Assembly: GCA_965203535.1 (NCBI GenBank)
Contig: OZ241897.1
Coordinates: 2,046,001 to 2,110,000, forward strand
Length of the DNA stretch: 64,000 nucleotides
Reading direction: 5' to 3'
Source of the DNA: JAJDTT01 sp022827025
GTDB lineage: Bacteria; Acidobacteriota; UBA6911; RPQK01; JAJDTT01
Shown: one piece after another, positions 26,604-34,735 of the stretch
How the letters are laid out: the number at the start of each line of letters is the position of its first letter
Position numbering within the stretch: position 1 is the first letter of the stretch
The notes under the pieces: generated by a model
Seen by the model: the letters and a program-made list of their open reading frames with translations, nothing else
The model's database searches: none
What the model was told of the DNA's origin: nothing
Position numbers and translations under genes: made by a program

Positions 26604-28175
26604 TCATTCCTGGTATCCCAACTCCACCTTCAGCTCCGCCAGGGTGACCGGCCCGTCCAGCCGGGGGTTGCGTTGGGCGAGACGGATTCGAAAACGGTTG
26701 ATCCCGGTCCGCAGCGGGGGGACCGGCAACTCGTAGTCGATCCAGTACTTCCAAACGTACATGTGCGTGTCGTCGATCCTGAATTTTCCGGCCGCAGGAT
26801 CCAGCGCCGTTCCGTTCAGCGCCACTTCCACCCTGTCTTCGGAATGAATCCCCTCGAACCGCATTCGCAGCCGGGCACTCCTGAGCCTGCCGCCAGCAGC
26901 GTCGGCGGCAACGTCATCCCCGATCCTGAGCCGGATGTCCGCCGCGCCCTCAGCAGACGCGAGGGGCAAGCTCAGGGGAAGCTGGGCGGGAGGGTGCGTA
27001 TCGGCCCAGAGCTCTCGCTCCTGGGAATGGACCGGATAGACCTTGTCCCGCCGCCGCAGGAGGCCGGGGTCTCCGATTTCCCGGAGCGACTCGTGACGCC
27101 GGTCCTTCCGCGAGTACCAGTTGAAGAGGTAGATGCCGTCGGCGCCCTGGTTCCAGAAGTTCAAGGCGGCCCCGCGGGCCTCCTTCACCGGCTGGTGCCA
27201 GCCCAACTGCGCCAGCAGGGGAATGGAGCGGTCTCGAACCGCTTCCACGTATTCCTCCAGCGGAAGACTCAGCTCGAAGCCCCGGGGCGTGGCGGCGATG
27301 ACCAGGTCGGGCAGTCCCTCCCGGATCCAGGTCTCCACGTCCAGGCCCATGCGCAACGCGGTCTCCATGGGCGTGGCGACCCGCACTGCGAGTTGGACCC
27401 TCCGGCCCGTCTCCTCCCGGTGCCGATCCAGTCGCGCCCGGACCCGGCGGACCAGGCCGGTGATGTGATGCCGTTTCCGGTAGGCCTCGTCCGGCTTGAA
27501 ATAGGCCGGATGCCGCAGGAAGTCCAGCTCGATGCCGTCGAGCCGGTACCGGGTGGCCAGCTCCTCGACGATCCGGTAGCGGCGCTCCCGGACCTCATCA
27601 TGAGAAAAATCGAATCCGGTGCTGAAGCCGGGATGGACGGCGTCTCCCAGCAGAAACTCGGGGTGTTCCTTCCGGTAGCGGCTGTAGGTGTCGGCCATCT
27701 TCCAGACCGGACTTTCGTGGCAGTCGTTCATCCTCAGCGAGGCGAAGAACTCCAGCCCCCTGGCCCGGGCCCGGTCGGCCATGGCCTGGAGATAGTCGGG
27801 CCGCTCGTCGATAATCGCCATCAGCCGCTGGTACCACTGGAAATAGCCGGCCGATTCGAAACGCTCCAGGTGGGCGCCCACCATTTCCGCCACTTCCGAG
27901 GGATAGTGGAGCACGTCGCTGGAGATGACGTTCCAGAAGAGGGCGTCCACCTGGGTGCCCCGGAAACGATCGACGGCCAGTTCCAGGAAGTGCTCCAGGC
28001 TCTCGGACATCAGGATCGGCGCGTTGGAATCGTCGTTGTAAACGATCCGATAACCCGGCTTCCGCTCCTGAGCGGCTTGTTCCCGGCCCAGCAGCCCCCG
28101 CCCCGCCGCCAGGACCGCGGTGGAGCCGGCCAGGAAGCGGCGCCGATCCAATTCGGGTTTTCTGGCGGTACCCAT
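26604..28175 (-). CDS. Tat-exported TIM-barrel glycosidase-like protein, paralog 3
   Basis: 523 residues with a Tat-like signal (LDRRRFLAGSTAVLAAGRGLL). It shares the architecture of paralogs 1 and 2 but is the most divergent: YRIVYNDDSNAPILMSES, QVDALFWNVISSDVLHYPSE, YRLDGIELDFLRHPAYFKPDE, LNFWNQGADGIYLFNWYSRK and a C-terminal beta domain. The IELDF strand-end acidic residues are what one would test as catalytic. Its stop lies 112 bases before the Gfo/Idh/MocA start, with a REP-like repeat between. Six bases separate it from the upstream gene. Confidence 0.66.
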   Translation of the reverse strand: MGTARKPELDRRRFLAGSTAVLAAGRGLLGREQAAQERKPGYRIVYNDDSNAPILMSESLEHFLELAVDRFRGTQVDALFWNVISSDVLHYPSEVAEMVGAHLERFESAGYFQWYQRLMAIIDERPDYLQAMADRARARGLEFFASLRMNDCHESPVWKMADTYSRYRKEHPEFLLGDAVHPGFSTGFDFSHDEVRERRYRIVEELATRYRLDGIELDFLRHPAYFKPDEAYRKRHHITGLVRRVRARLDRHREETGRRVQLAVRVATPMETALRMGLDVETWIREGLPDLVIAATPRGFELSLPLEEYVEAVRDRSIPLLAQLGWHQPVKEARGAALNFWNQGADGIYLFNWYSRKDRRHESLREIGDPGLLRRRDKVYPVHSQERELWADTHPPAQLPLSLPLASAEGAADIRLRIGDDVAADAAGGRLRSARLRMRFEGIHSEDRVEVALNGTALDPAAGKFRIDDTHMYVWKYWIDYELPVPPLRTGINRFRIRLAQRNPRLDGPVTLAELKVELGYQE

Positions 28176-28181
28176 GCGGAT

Positions 28182-29678
28182 TCAGCGGAATCGGATCGAA
28201 AAAAGATCGGCGTCCTTCATCACGAAGCGCAACCGGACCACCGTCCCCTGGAGCCGGCCCAGAGCGGAACCCTCTTTCCAACGCACCACCCGTTCGATCT
28301 CGTCGCCGATGATCTCGGGACAGTCGCTGAGACTCCGACCCGGGATCGGCTCTCCCTTCCGATCCTGGACCTCGACCCGAATCCCGCCCGCCGCCGACGT
28401 GGCGTAGTTCAGCACCAGCTCGTTTCCCGAGAATCGCAGGGGACGGGTCAGGAATTCGCCGCCGCCGTAAGGCGCCCGAACCGAGGCGAAGCCGTCGGTC
28501 CGCACCACGAAGCGCTCCAGTCCATTGGTCTTGAAGCCGTAGTCCCGCTGGACGTAAAAGGAGATCTCCTTCTCCGAGGTGGCGATGAACCCCTCCCCCG
28601 GGTAATTGGTCCTGGCGCTCCAGCTACTGGGTTCCAGTCCCGGCCGGACGAAGGCTTCCGAAAAGGTCCATCGAGCCCGGTTGGGGTCGGTGGCGCGGAT
28701 GCTCAGGAGGACGGTGTCGGCGATGCTGCTGCAACCACCCCCCAGCGGATGCCGTCCCAGCTTCTCGCACTGCTCGTCGGTAAGGGACCTCCGGTGGGGA
28801 ACGAAACGCGCGGCCAGCGCCAGGTAGATGTGGGGCGCCCGGACATAGGGACGGACGCCGATGGTGTAGAGCTGCTCCTCCCGGGTCGGGGGATTCGAAC
28901 CGAAGTCCATGGAGGAGAACTCCCCCCAGGTCATGAAGTCCGAGGAGGTGGACCGGCTGACGGTACGGATCAATTCGTCGCTGCTTTCATCGTCGGACCG
29001 GACGTACTGGACGTAGCGGTCTTCCACCGCGCTCCAGAAGACGCTTCCCAACCGGTCCCCCGGGTAGGCATCGTGCGTCCTCTCCCAGTGGAGGCCGTCG
29101 GAAGAGACGTACGCTCCGACCCCGATCCCGGTCTCCAACCGGGGAGGCCCCTTGAGAGCCTTGAGGCGCTCGGAGTGGGGCACCCCGGGACGGGTATCCA
29201 GGAAGGGCGCGAATCCGCTCCCTGGAAAGACGGCGTTGTTCCGGGTCGAGCCCAGGAGCTCGATCCGTCCCACGTTGGGCTTCTCCCAGTGGATGCCGTC
29301 CCGGCTCACCGCCACGCAGGTCGATTCCGTCAGCGGTTCCCCCTTCTTCCAGGGAGGGAGGCCACGGTAGTACATGCGGTAGGTCCCGGAGTCATCCACA
29401 ATCCTGGGAAATCCGGAAAACTCTCCCTCCCAAGGCTCGTCGAATCGGAGCACGACGCCCTTGGACCGGGGCTTGTGAAGCTTGAGCCGGGCGCCGTGCA
29501 GGCGGTCGATCAGGTAGTCGTCGAGGAAAAGCTCCAGCCGGGAGCCGATGTCCCGGACCGGCTTGTCTTCGGCGCTGATCGGTGAAGAAACGAGCGCGGC
29601 CAGGGTCAGGAGCAGGACTCCCTGGTTTCCGAACCGAATCCTGTCCCCGAACCTCAAGCGCTGGTTTCCTCCGATCAT
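28182..29678 (-). CDS. Exported beta-propeller glycosidase-like protein
   Basis: About 498 residues. An N-terminal signal (GVLLLTLAALVSSPISAED) is followed by LELFLDDYLIDRLHGARLKLHKP and repeated propeller-like segments (YRMYYRGLPPW, CVAVSRDGIHWEKPN, AYVSSDGLHWERTHD). The DGIHWEKP/DGLHWERT repeats are typical of five-bladed GH43/GH32-like propeller proteins. Catalytic acids are not assigned. ATG 29678 is used because it sits just before the signal peptide. It is the first gene of the six-gene minus-strand carbohydrate operon. Confidence 0.7.
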   Translation of the reverse strand: MIGGNQRLRFGDRIRFGNQGVLLLTLAALVSSPISAEDKPVRDIGSRLELFLDDYLIDRLHGARLKLHKPRSKGVVLRFDEPWEGEFSGFPRIVDDSGTYRMYYRGLPPWKKGEPLTESTCVAVSRDGIHWEKPNVGRIELLGSTRNNAVFPGSGFAPFLDTRPGVPHSERLKALKGPPRLETGIGVGAYVSSDGLHWERTHDAYPGDRLGSVFWSAVEDRYVQYVRSDDESSDELIRTVSRSTSSDFMTWGEFSSMDFGSNPPTREEQLYTIGVRPYVRAPHIYLALAARFVPHRRSLTDEQCEKLGRHPLGGGCSSIADTVLLSIRATDPNRARWTFSEAFVRPGLEPSSWSARTNYPGEGFIATSEKEISFYVQRDYGFKTNGLERFVVRTDGFASVRAPYGGGEFLTRPLRFSGNELVLNYATSAAGGIRVEVQDRKGEPIPGRSLSDCPEIIGDEIERVVRWKEGSALGRLQGTVVRLRFVMKDADLFSIRFR

Positions 29679-30036
29679 CGCGGCTCCTCTCCAGATTTCA
29701 TTACCGGCGCCTTTGCCCAGCCTCGCGGCCGGTCCCAGATTCCATCGCAGATGGTTGAATCCATACGGTTTCCGTAGAGTATCAGATCCCGGAGAGGACT
29801 CCACCGGGGTAACTGCCTACAAGCCGAAACTCCCGGCCATTGCAACGCGGAGATTCGGCCAGGGTCCGCGAGATTTCCAACACGGACCGTTATATACGGT
29901 GAGAACATCGACAGACGAGGAGCCGTCTCTCGACGCGGATAACGGCAACGGCGACGGCTTGGTATCGCCGCCGAAAAAGCGAAAACCCCGGGCGCATACC
30001 TGGGGCAGAGGCGGGTCCGGGGTGTACACAGCGATT
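29679..30036. other. Divergent intergenic region before the defence island
   Basis: 358 bases between the carbohydrate operon and the Abi-like gene. Open frames here are shadows with poor codon character. It must hold promoters for both directions; a weak TATATA at about 29890-29895 could serve the rightward gene. A short CCCCGGG...CCTGGGG pairing near 29987-30005 is noted but weak. Confidence 0.3.
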
Positions 30037-30759
30037 ATGGCAGAGCAGTTCGGACACGTCAAAAACTTTTCATACACTCATAGCGTCCTCAAAGAATTTG
30101 AGGAGTCGCTTTCTTCTGAGCGCATGGCTACCTATCTCAAGGCGGCACGGGGGAACCGGGAAAAGGCTGCCCACTTCTACACCTGGAACACGGCTGTCAG
30201 TGGGGCCTTTTATGGAACCTTGCAAGGGCTTGAGGTCGCTTTACGCAATGCCATGAACCGCCAGCTTGCGAGACGGTACGGCCCGGCTTGGTACGACAAC
30301 CCGGATATCGGGCTGGCCGATGGCTGTCTGGGCCGGATTGCAGATGCCAAGTCAAGGATCCTGCGGGACCGTCACACCATCAATCCACCCCGGATGGTGT
30401 CGACGTTGCCTTTTGGTTTCTGGGTCTCTTTGCTGGGTCCCGGAGGATACATCAAAGCCTCGAGAAAAAGGGCAAACTATGAAATGAAGTTGTGGCGTCC
30501 CACGCTGCGGCGAACATTCTCACACCGCAAGACGCTGACGCGCCGAAACGCTCACAAGCCGCTGAACGAGTTAAGGATGCTGAGGAATCGAATCGCCCAC
30601 CACGAGCCGATTTTCGGCCAGCGTCTGCGCGCGAATCATCAACGCATTCTTCAGGTTACAGGTTGGATTTCACCTGTGACTCGGGCATGGATCGAGCACC
30701 ATAGCCGCATCCCTGCCTTGCTTCAGGTTCCGAGAAACGAAACAGGTGTTCGTTTTTGA
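30037..30759 (+). CDS. Abi-like (AbiD/F type) HEPN protein
   Basis: 240-residue protein resembling the Abi_2 family of phage abortive-infection proteins. The N-terminal half has the YTHSVLKEFEESLSSERMATYLKAA helix and LEVALRNAMNRQLARRYG. Near the C-terminus LRMLRNRIAHHEPIF carries the R-x4-H motif of HEPN ribonucleases. Such proteins are thought to cleave RNA when activated by infection. ATG 30037 is chosen because family similarity begins right after it; the frame is open upstream without support. First gene at the left edge of the island. Confidence 0.75.
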   Translation: MAEQFGHVKNFSYTHSVLKEFEESLSSERMATYLKAARGNREKAAHFYTWNTAVSGAFYGTLQGLEVALRNAMNRQLARRYGPAWYDNPDIGLADGCLGRIADAKSRILRDRHTINPPRMVSTLPFGFWVSLLGPGGYIKASRKRANYEMKLWRPTLRRTFSHRKTLTRRNAHKPLNELRMLRNRIAHHEPIFGQRLRANHQRILQVTGWISPVTRAWIEHHSRIPALLQVPRNETGVRF

Positions 30760-30950
30760 GACTGCTGGACGGCTTGGATTCGTTCCTCGACTTTGACATC
30801 AGACTATTCTCGTCTGAGACGGGTTTCAGTTGTCCCGGACCGGCTCGCCGGCGGCGCCCAGGGAGGGAGAGACGAGCGTGGACTCGGAAGCACCGCCTCG
30901 ATCCGTCCGGTAGAATCGGGCCTGTGGAAATTGGAGCATGAGGACGGACC

Positions 30951-32702
30951 ATGAGTTTCAGCGACGAAGACATCGCGCTTCAGCTCCGATTGGGCGAGGA
31001 CAGCCGTTGGGAGTTCAAGCAAATCGAGTTCTCCGGAAGCCGTCCCAAGAGTCCGAGCCGCAGTGATCTGGCCGACGAGATCGCGGCATTCGCCAACTCG
31101 GATGGCGGAGTCCTTCTGTGCGGCGTGACCGACCGGGGCGACGTTCAAGGTCTGTCGCGCGAGCAGATGGACCAACTGGACCGCCTGCTGGCGGACATCT
31201 GCACCGACTCGATCAAGCCGCCGATTCGCCCTGCCATTCTCCGGCGCATCGTGAAAGGGGTGCCCCTCCTGCTGGTCGAAGTGCCCCAAGGCCATGCCCA
31301 GCACGACAGCCCCGGCGGCAGCTTCCATCGAGTGGGCAGCACGAAACGCCGGATGACGAGCGATGAACGGTTGCGATTGGCGCAACGGCGGGGCCAAGCT
31401 CGATTCCTCTGGTTCGACAAGCAAACAGTTCCGGAGACCGGGTTCGGCACACTGGACAAGGCGTTGTGGAAGCCGTTGCTGAGCGCCGAAGGCGCCGTCG
31501 ACCCACCCTCGGCGCTGGAGAAGATGGGGTTGCTGTCCAGGAACGAGAACGGCGTCAGGCAGGCCACCGTCGCCGGCCTGTTGCTGTGCAGTCCGGCCCC
31601 CGAGGAGCGGCTGCCGAACGCTTGCATCACGGCGACCTGCTATCGGGGAGAAGACCGCGCCACGGGCCAGGTCGACGCCCAGACCATCGGCGGTCCGCTG
31701 CAACGACAAATTGCCGAAGCTGTGGCCTTTGCGGTGCGGAACATGCGCGTTGCGGCGCGCAAGACGCCAGCGCGCGCCGAACTGCCCCAGTACAGCAAGG
31801 AAGCGCTGTTCGAGGCCGTGGTCAACGCCGTCGCCCATCGCGACTATTCGATTCAGGGAAGCAGAATCCGTATCTCGATGTTCGAGGACCGGGTCGAGAT
31901 TCAGTCACCCGGTTCATTGCCGAACAACCTGACGTTGGAGGACATGCCCTACCGGCAGGCGACGCGAAACGAGCTGCTGACCTCGTTGCTGGGCCGCGTT
32001 CCCGCCTCCGGAATCAACGGCGCCGGCGGGCGGCTGTTCATCATGGAGCGGCGAGGAGACGGCGTTCCGATCATGCGGCGGGAAACCCTGGAACTCAGCG
32101 GGAGACTCCCCGCGTTTCGATTGATCGCCAACTCGGAGCTCTGTGTGACGATCCCCGCCGCTTCCCTGGAATCGACTCCTGCCCGCGCCGTCATTACCGC
32201 GTGGACTGCCGGATGTCCCTTGCCTGGTGTCGAGTTGCTGGCTCTTTTTCCCGACAAGACCTGGAAACGGACGACCACGGACCAATCCGGGGAGGCGAAT
32301 CTCGATCTGCACACGACTCATCTCCCCATGACGGTATTCGCCGCCGCTTCCGGGTACGCGGCTCACCTGGATCGGGAATGGGCGCCGAACCGGGGAGCGC
32401 TCACGGTGGAGCTCGAACCCGTGCCGGATGGAGGAAGCGTCATCTTCACCGAAGCGTCCGGCTACCTTCCCGGGATCAAGGGCAGGCTGAATCCCGTTCG
32501 CGACGCCCATGACCGGACCTTTCTCTATGCGTCCGACATCGCAATCAATCAGGGAGAGCTTCAGCCGGTCCATTTCGTGCCTGGCGAAGAACTGCGCTTG
32601 ACGGATGCCGAAGGAACCGAGTTGCTGGTGCGCATCGTCGCTATCGCCGGCCGATCGGCACTCGTGGATTACCGTTCGTACCATGGGGGAGAACGGGCAT
32701 AG
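30951..32702 (+). CDS. AlbA_2 / GHKL-type ATP-binding regulator with unusual C-terminal domains
   Basis: 583 residues. The N-terminal AlbA_2 (Schlafen-like) domain is clear (RWEFKQIEFSGSR, ADEIAAFANSDGGVLLCGV). A HATPase_c_4-like region follows (KEALFEAVVNAVAHRDYS, then RVEIQSPGSLPNNLTLEDM). Past about residue 410 the usual winged-helix tail is replaced by a beta-rich region that looks like a carboxypeptidase-regulatory-type fold (GCPLPGVELLALFPDKTWKR), then a second beta domain. It ends nine bases before hsdM, so it is probably part of the restriction operon. Role is likely regulatory or defensive, by inference. Confidence 0.72.
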   Translation: MSFSDEDIALQLRLGEDSRWEFKQIEFSGSRPKSPSRSDLADEIAAFANSDGGVLLCGVTDRGDVQGLSREQMDQLDRLLADICTDSIKPPIRPAILRRIVKGVPLLLVEVPQGHAQHDSPGGSFHRVGSTKRRMTSDERLRLAQRRGQARFLWFDKQTVPETGFGTLDKALWKPLLSAEGAVDPPSALEKMGLLSRNENGVRQATVAGLLLCSPAPEERLPNACITATCYRGEDRATGQVDAQTIGGPLQRQIAEAVAFAVRNMRVAARKTPARAELPQYSKEALFEAVVNAVAHRDYSIQGSRIRISMFEDRVEIQSPGSLPNNLTLEDMPYRQATRNELLTSLLGRVPASGINGAGGRLFIMERRGDGVPIMRRETLELSGRLPAFRLIANSELCVTIPAASLESTPARAVITAWTAGCPLPGVELLALFPDKTWKRTTTDQSGEANLDLHTTHLPMTVFAAASGYAAHLDREWAPNRGALTVELEPVPDGGSVIFTEASGYLPGIKGRLNPVRDAHDRTFLYASDIAINQGELQPVHFVPGEELRLTDAEGTELLVRIVAIAGRSALVDYRSYHGGERA

Positions 32703-32711
32703 GAGGGAACA

Positions 32712-34319
32712 TTGGCCAGAATCAAGAAGCGCACCCGGCGACAGGCCAAGACCGGAGCCAACGTAGGTTACGAAAGCGAGCTCTGGAAGATGGCCGACAC
32801 CCTGCGCGGCAGCATGGATGCGGCCGAATACAAGCATGTCGTTCTCGGCCTGATCTTTCTGAAATATATCTCCGATGCCTTCGAGGAGATGCACGCCCGT
32901 CTGGAGGGCGAGCTGGAACTCGGCGCCGACCCGGAGGATCCGGACGAGTACCGTGCCCAGAACATCTTCTGGGTGCCGCCCGAGGCTCGTTGGACGAGTC
33001 TGAAGGCCCGGGCCAAACAACCGAAAATCGGCCAGTTGGTCGACAGTGCCATGGCGGGGATCGAACGGGACAATTCGGTTCTCAAAGGCGTGCTGCCCAA
33101 GGACTACGCCCGCCCCGCGCTGGACAAGACCCGTCTCGGGCGGCTCATCGATCTGGTCAGCAACATCAAGGTGGGTGATGAGGACGCCCGGTCCAAGGAC
33201 GTGCTGGGCCGCGTCTACGAGTACTTCCTGTCACAGTTCGCCAACGCCGAGGGCAAGAAGGGAGGCGAGTTCTATACGCCTCGCTGCATCGTCAAGCTGC
33301 TGGTAGAAATGCTGGAACCCTACCAAGGCCGAGTCTACGACCCCTGCTGCGGTTCCTCCGGCATGTTCGTGCAGTCAATGGAGTTCATCCGCGCCCACGC
33401 CACCGGCAACGGCAACGGTGGACAGGTTCCAAAGGGGGCCACGACAGATATCTCGATTTACGGCCAAGAATCGAACTACACGACTTGGCGGCTCGCCAGG
33501 ATGAATCTCGCTATTCGCGGCATCGAAGGACAGATCGCCCATGGCGACAGCTTCCACAACGACCGCCATCCCGACCTCAAGGCCGACTTCATCCTGGCCA
33601 ATCCGCCGTTCAACGTCTCCGATTGGGGCGGCGGACGGTTGGCCGATGACCAGCGCTGGAAATTCGGTACGCCCCCGGTGCGGAACGCCAACTTCGCCTG
33701 GGTCCAGCACATCGTCCACCACTTGGCGCCGGGCGGCGTAGCTGGTTTCGTGCTCGCCAACGGCTCCATGTCGTCGAGCCAGTCCGGCGAGGGAAAGATC
33801 CGCAAGAGCCTCGTCGAATCCGACCTTGTGGACTGCATGGTGGCGCTGCCGGGCCAACTCTTCTACTCGACCCAGATTCCTGCGTGCCTCTGGTTCCTGG
33901 CCCGGGACCGGAAAGGGGGTAAGTACCGCGACCGTCAGGGCGAAATCCTGTTCATCGACGCCCGGAAGCTGGGAAAGATGGTGGATCGCACCCACCGGGA
34001 GCTGACCGACGCGGATATCAGCCGAATCGCCGACACTTATCATGCATGGCGAGGCGAGGATGGCGCGCGTGACTATGCCGATGTTCCCGGCTTCTGCAAG
34101 AGCTCTACCCTCGGAGAAGTGTGCCAGCACGGCCACATCCTGACTCCCGGCCGCTATGTTGGGGTCGAGCCGCAGGAGGACGACGGCGAGCCGTTCGAGG
34201 ACAAGATGAGGCGGCTCGTCGCCAAACTTCGCAAGCAACAGGCGAAAGCTGCGAGGTTGGACGCAGGCATCAAGGCAAACTTGAAGGCGCTCGGGTTCCC
34301 GCTCGGAGGGGACGGCTGA
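32712..34319 (+). CDS. hsdM: Type I restriction-modification system methyltransferase subunit
   Basis: 535-residue N6-adenine methyltransferase subunit of a type I R-M system. The N-terminal helical domain (LWKMADTLRGSMDAAEYKHVVLGLIFLKYISD) is typical. SAM motif I is YDPCCGSSGMFVQS at about residue 208, and catalytic motif IV is NPPF at about residue 297. It works with HsdS for sequence recognition and modifies host DNA. TTG start at 32712. The stop codon overlaps the ATG of the next gene (TGATG). Confidence 0.95.
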   Translation: MARIKKRTRRQAKTGANVGYESELWKMADTLRGSMDAAEYKHVVLGLIFLKYISDAFEEMHARLEGELELGADPEDPDEYRAQNIFWVPPEARWTSLKARAKQPKIGQLVDSAMAGIERDNSVLKGVLPKDYARPALDKTRLGRLIDLVSNIKVGDEDARSKDVLGRVYEYFLSQFANAEGKKGGEFYTPRCIVKLLVEMLEPYQGRVYDPCCGSSGMFVQSMEFIRAHATGNGNGGQVPKGATTDISIYGQESNYTTWRLARMNLAIRGIEGQIAHGDSFHNDRHPDLKADFILANPPFNVSDWGGGRLADDQRWKFGTPPVRNANFAWVQHIVHHLAPGGVAGFVLANGSMSSSQSGEGKIRKSLVESDLVDCMVALPGQLFYSTQIPACLWFLARDRKGGKYRDRQGEILFIDARKLGKMVDRTHRELTDADISRIADTYHAWRGEDGARDYADVPGFCKSSTLGEVCQHGHILTPGRYVGVEPQEDDGEPFEDKMRRLVAKLRKQQAKAARLDAGIKANLKALGFPLGGDG

Positions 34320-34735
34320 TGATCGATTACGACAAGTTCCGGATGTCGCTCAAACGCCTGGAAGAACAGCACGAGAATTACCGGACGCTCGACACGTCCC
34401 TGCCTGATTTAATTCAGGAAGCCGTCGACGAATCGGTCATTCAGCGTTTCGAGACCTGCTATGACTGTTTGTGGAAGGTGCTGAAGCGATACCTGATTTA
34501 TGATCTGGGCATCGCGGATGCACCCAACAGTCCCAAACCCATCTTCAGGGTAGCTTACGAGAACAATTTGTTCGTTGCATCAATGCAGCAGTGGCTCCAA
34601 TACGCCGAAGCCCGGATCGATACTTCGCATGACTATGACGGTGAGAAGGCGGCGGCCTGCATCGCGTTGGTATCCGACTTCATCGACGACGCCATCGGCC
34701 TCTACCAGACAATGAGTGGCGAGACGTGGGATTGA
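34319..34735 (+). CDS. HI0074-like nucleotidyltransferase substrate-binding (HEPN-fold) protein
   Basis: 138-residue all-helical protein resembling HI0074, the four-helix partner of the MNT nucleotidyltransferase HI0073. Characteristic stretch: ESVIQRFETCYDCLWKVLKRYLIYDLG, then a C-terminal DYDGEKAAACIALVSDFIDDAIGLYQ helix. In HEPN/MNT toxin-antitoxin modules this component is the HEPN partner. No R-x4-6-H catalytic pair was found. It overlaps hsdM upstream by one base and the MNT-HsdS fusion downstream by ten bases, so all three are translated together. Confidence 0.78.
   Translation: MIDYDKFRMSLKRLEEQHENYRTLDTSLPDLIQEAVDESVIQRFETCYDCLWKVLKRYLIYDLGIADAPNSPKPIFRVAYENNLFVASMQQWLQYAEARIDTSHDYDGEKAAACIALVSDFIDDAIGLYQTMSGETWD

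Noticed and set aside
26379..29585. 1068-codon plus-strand frame
   Set aside because: Very long, but antisense to three recognisable genes; produced by high GC with few stops on the opposite strand.
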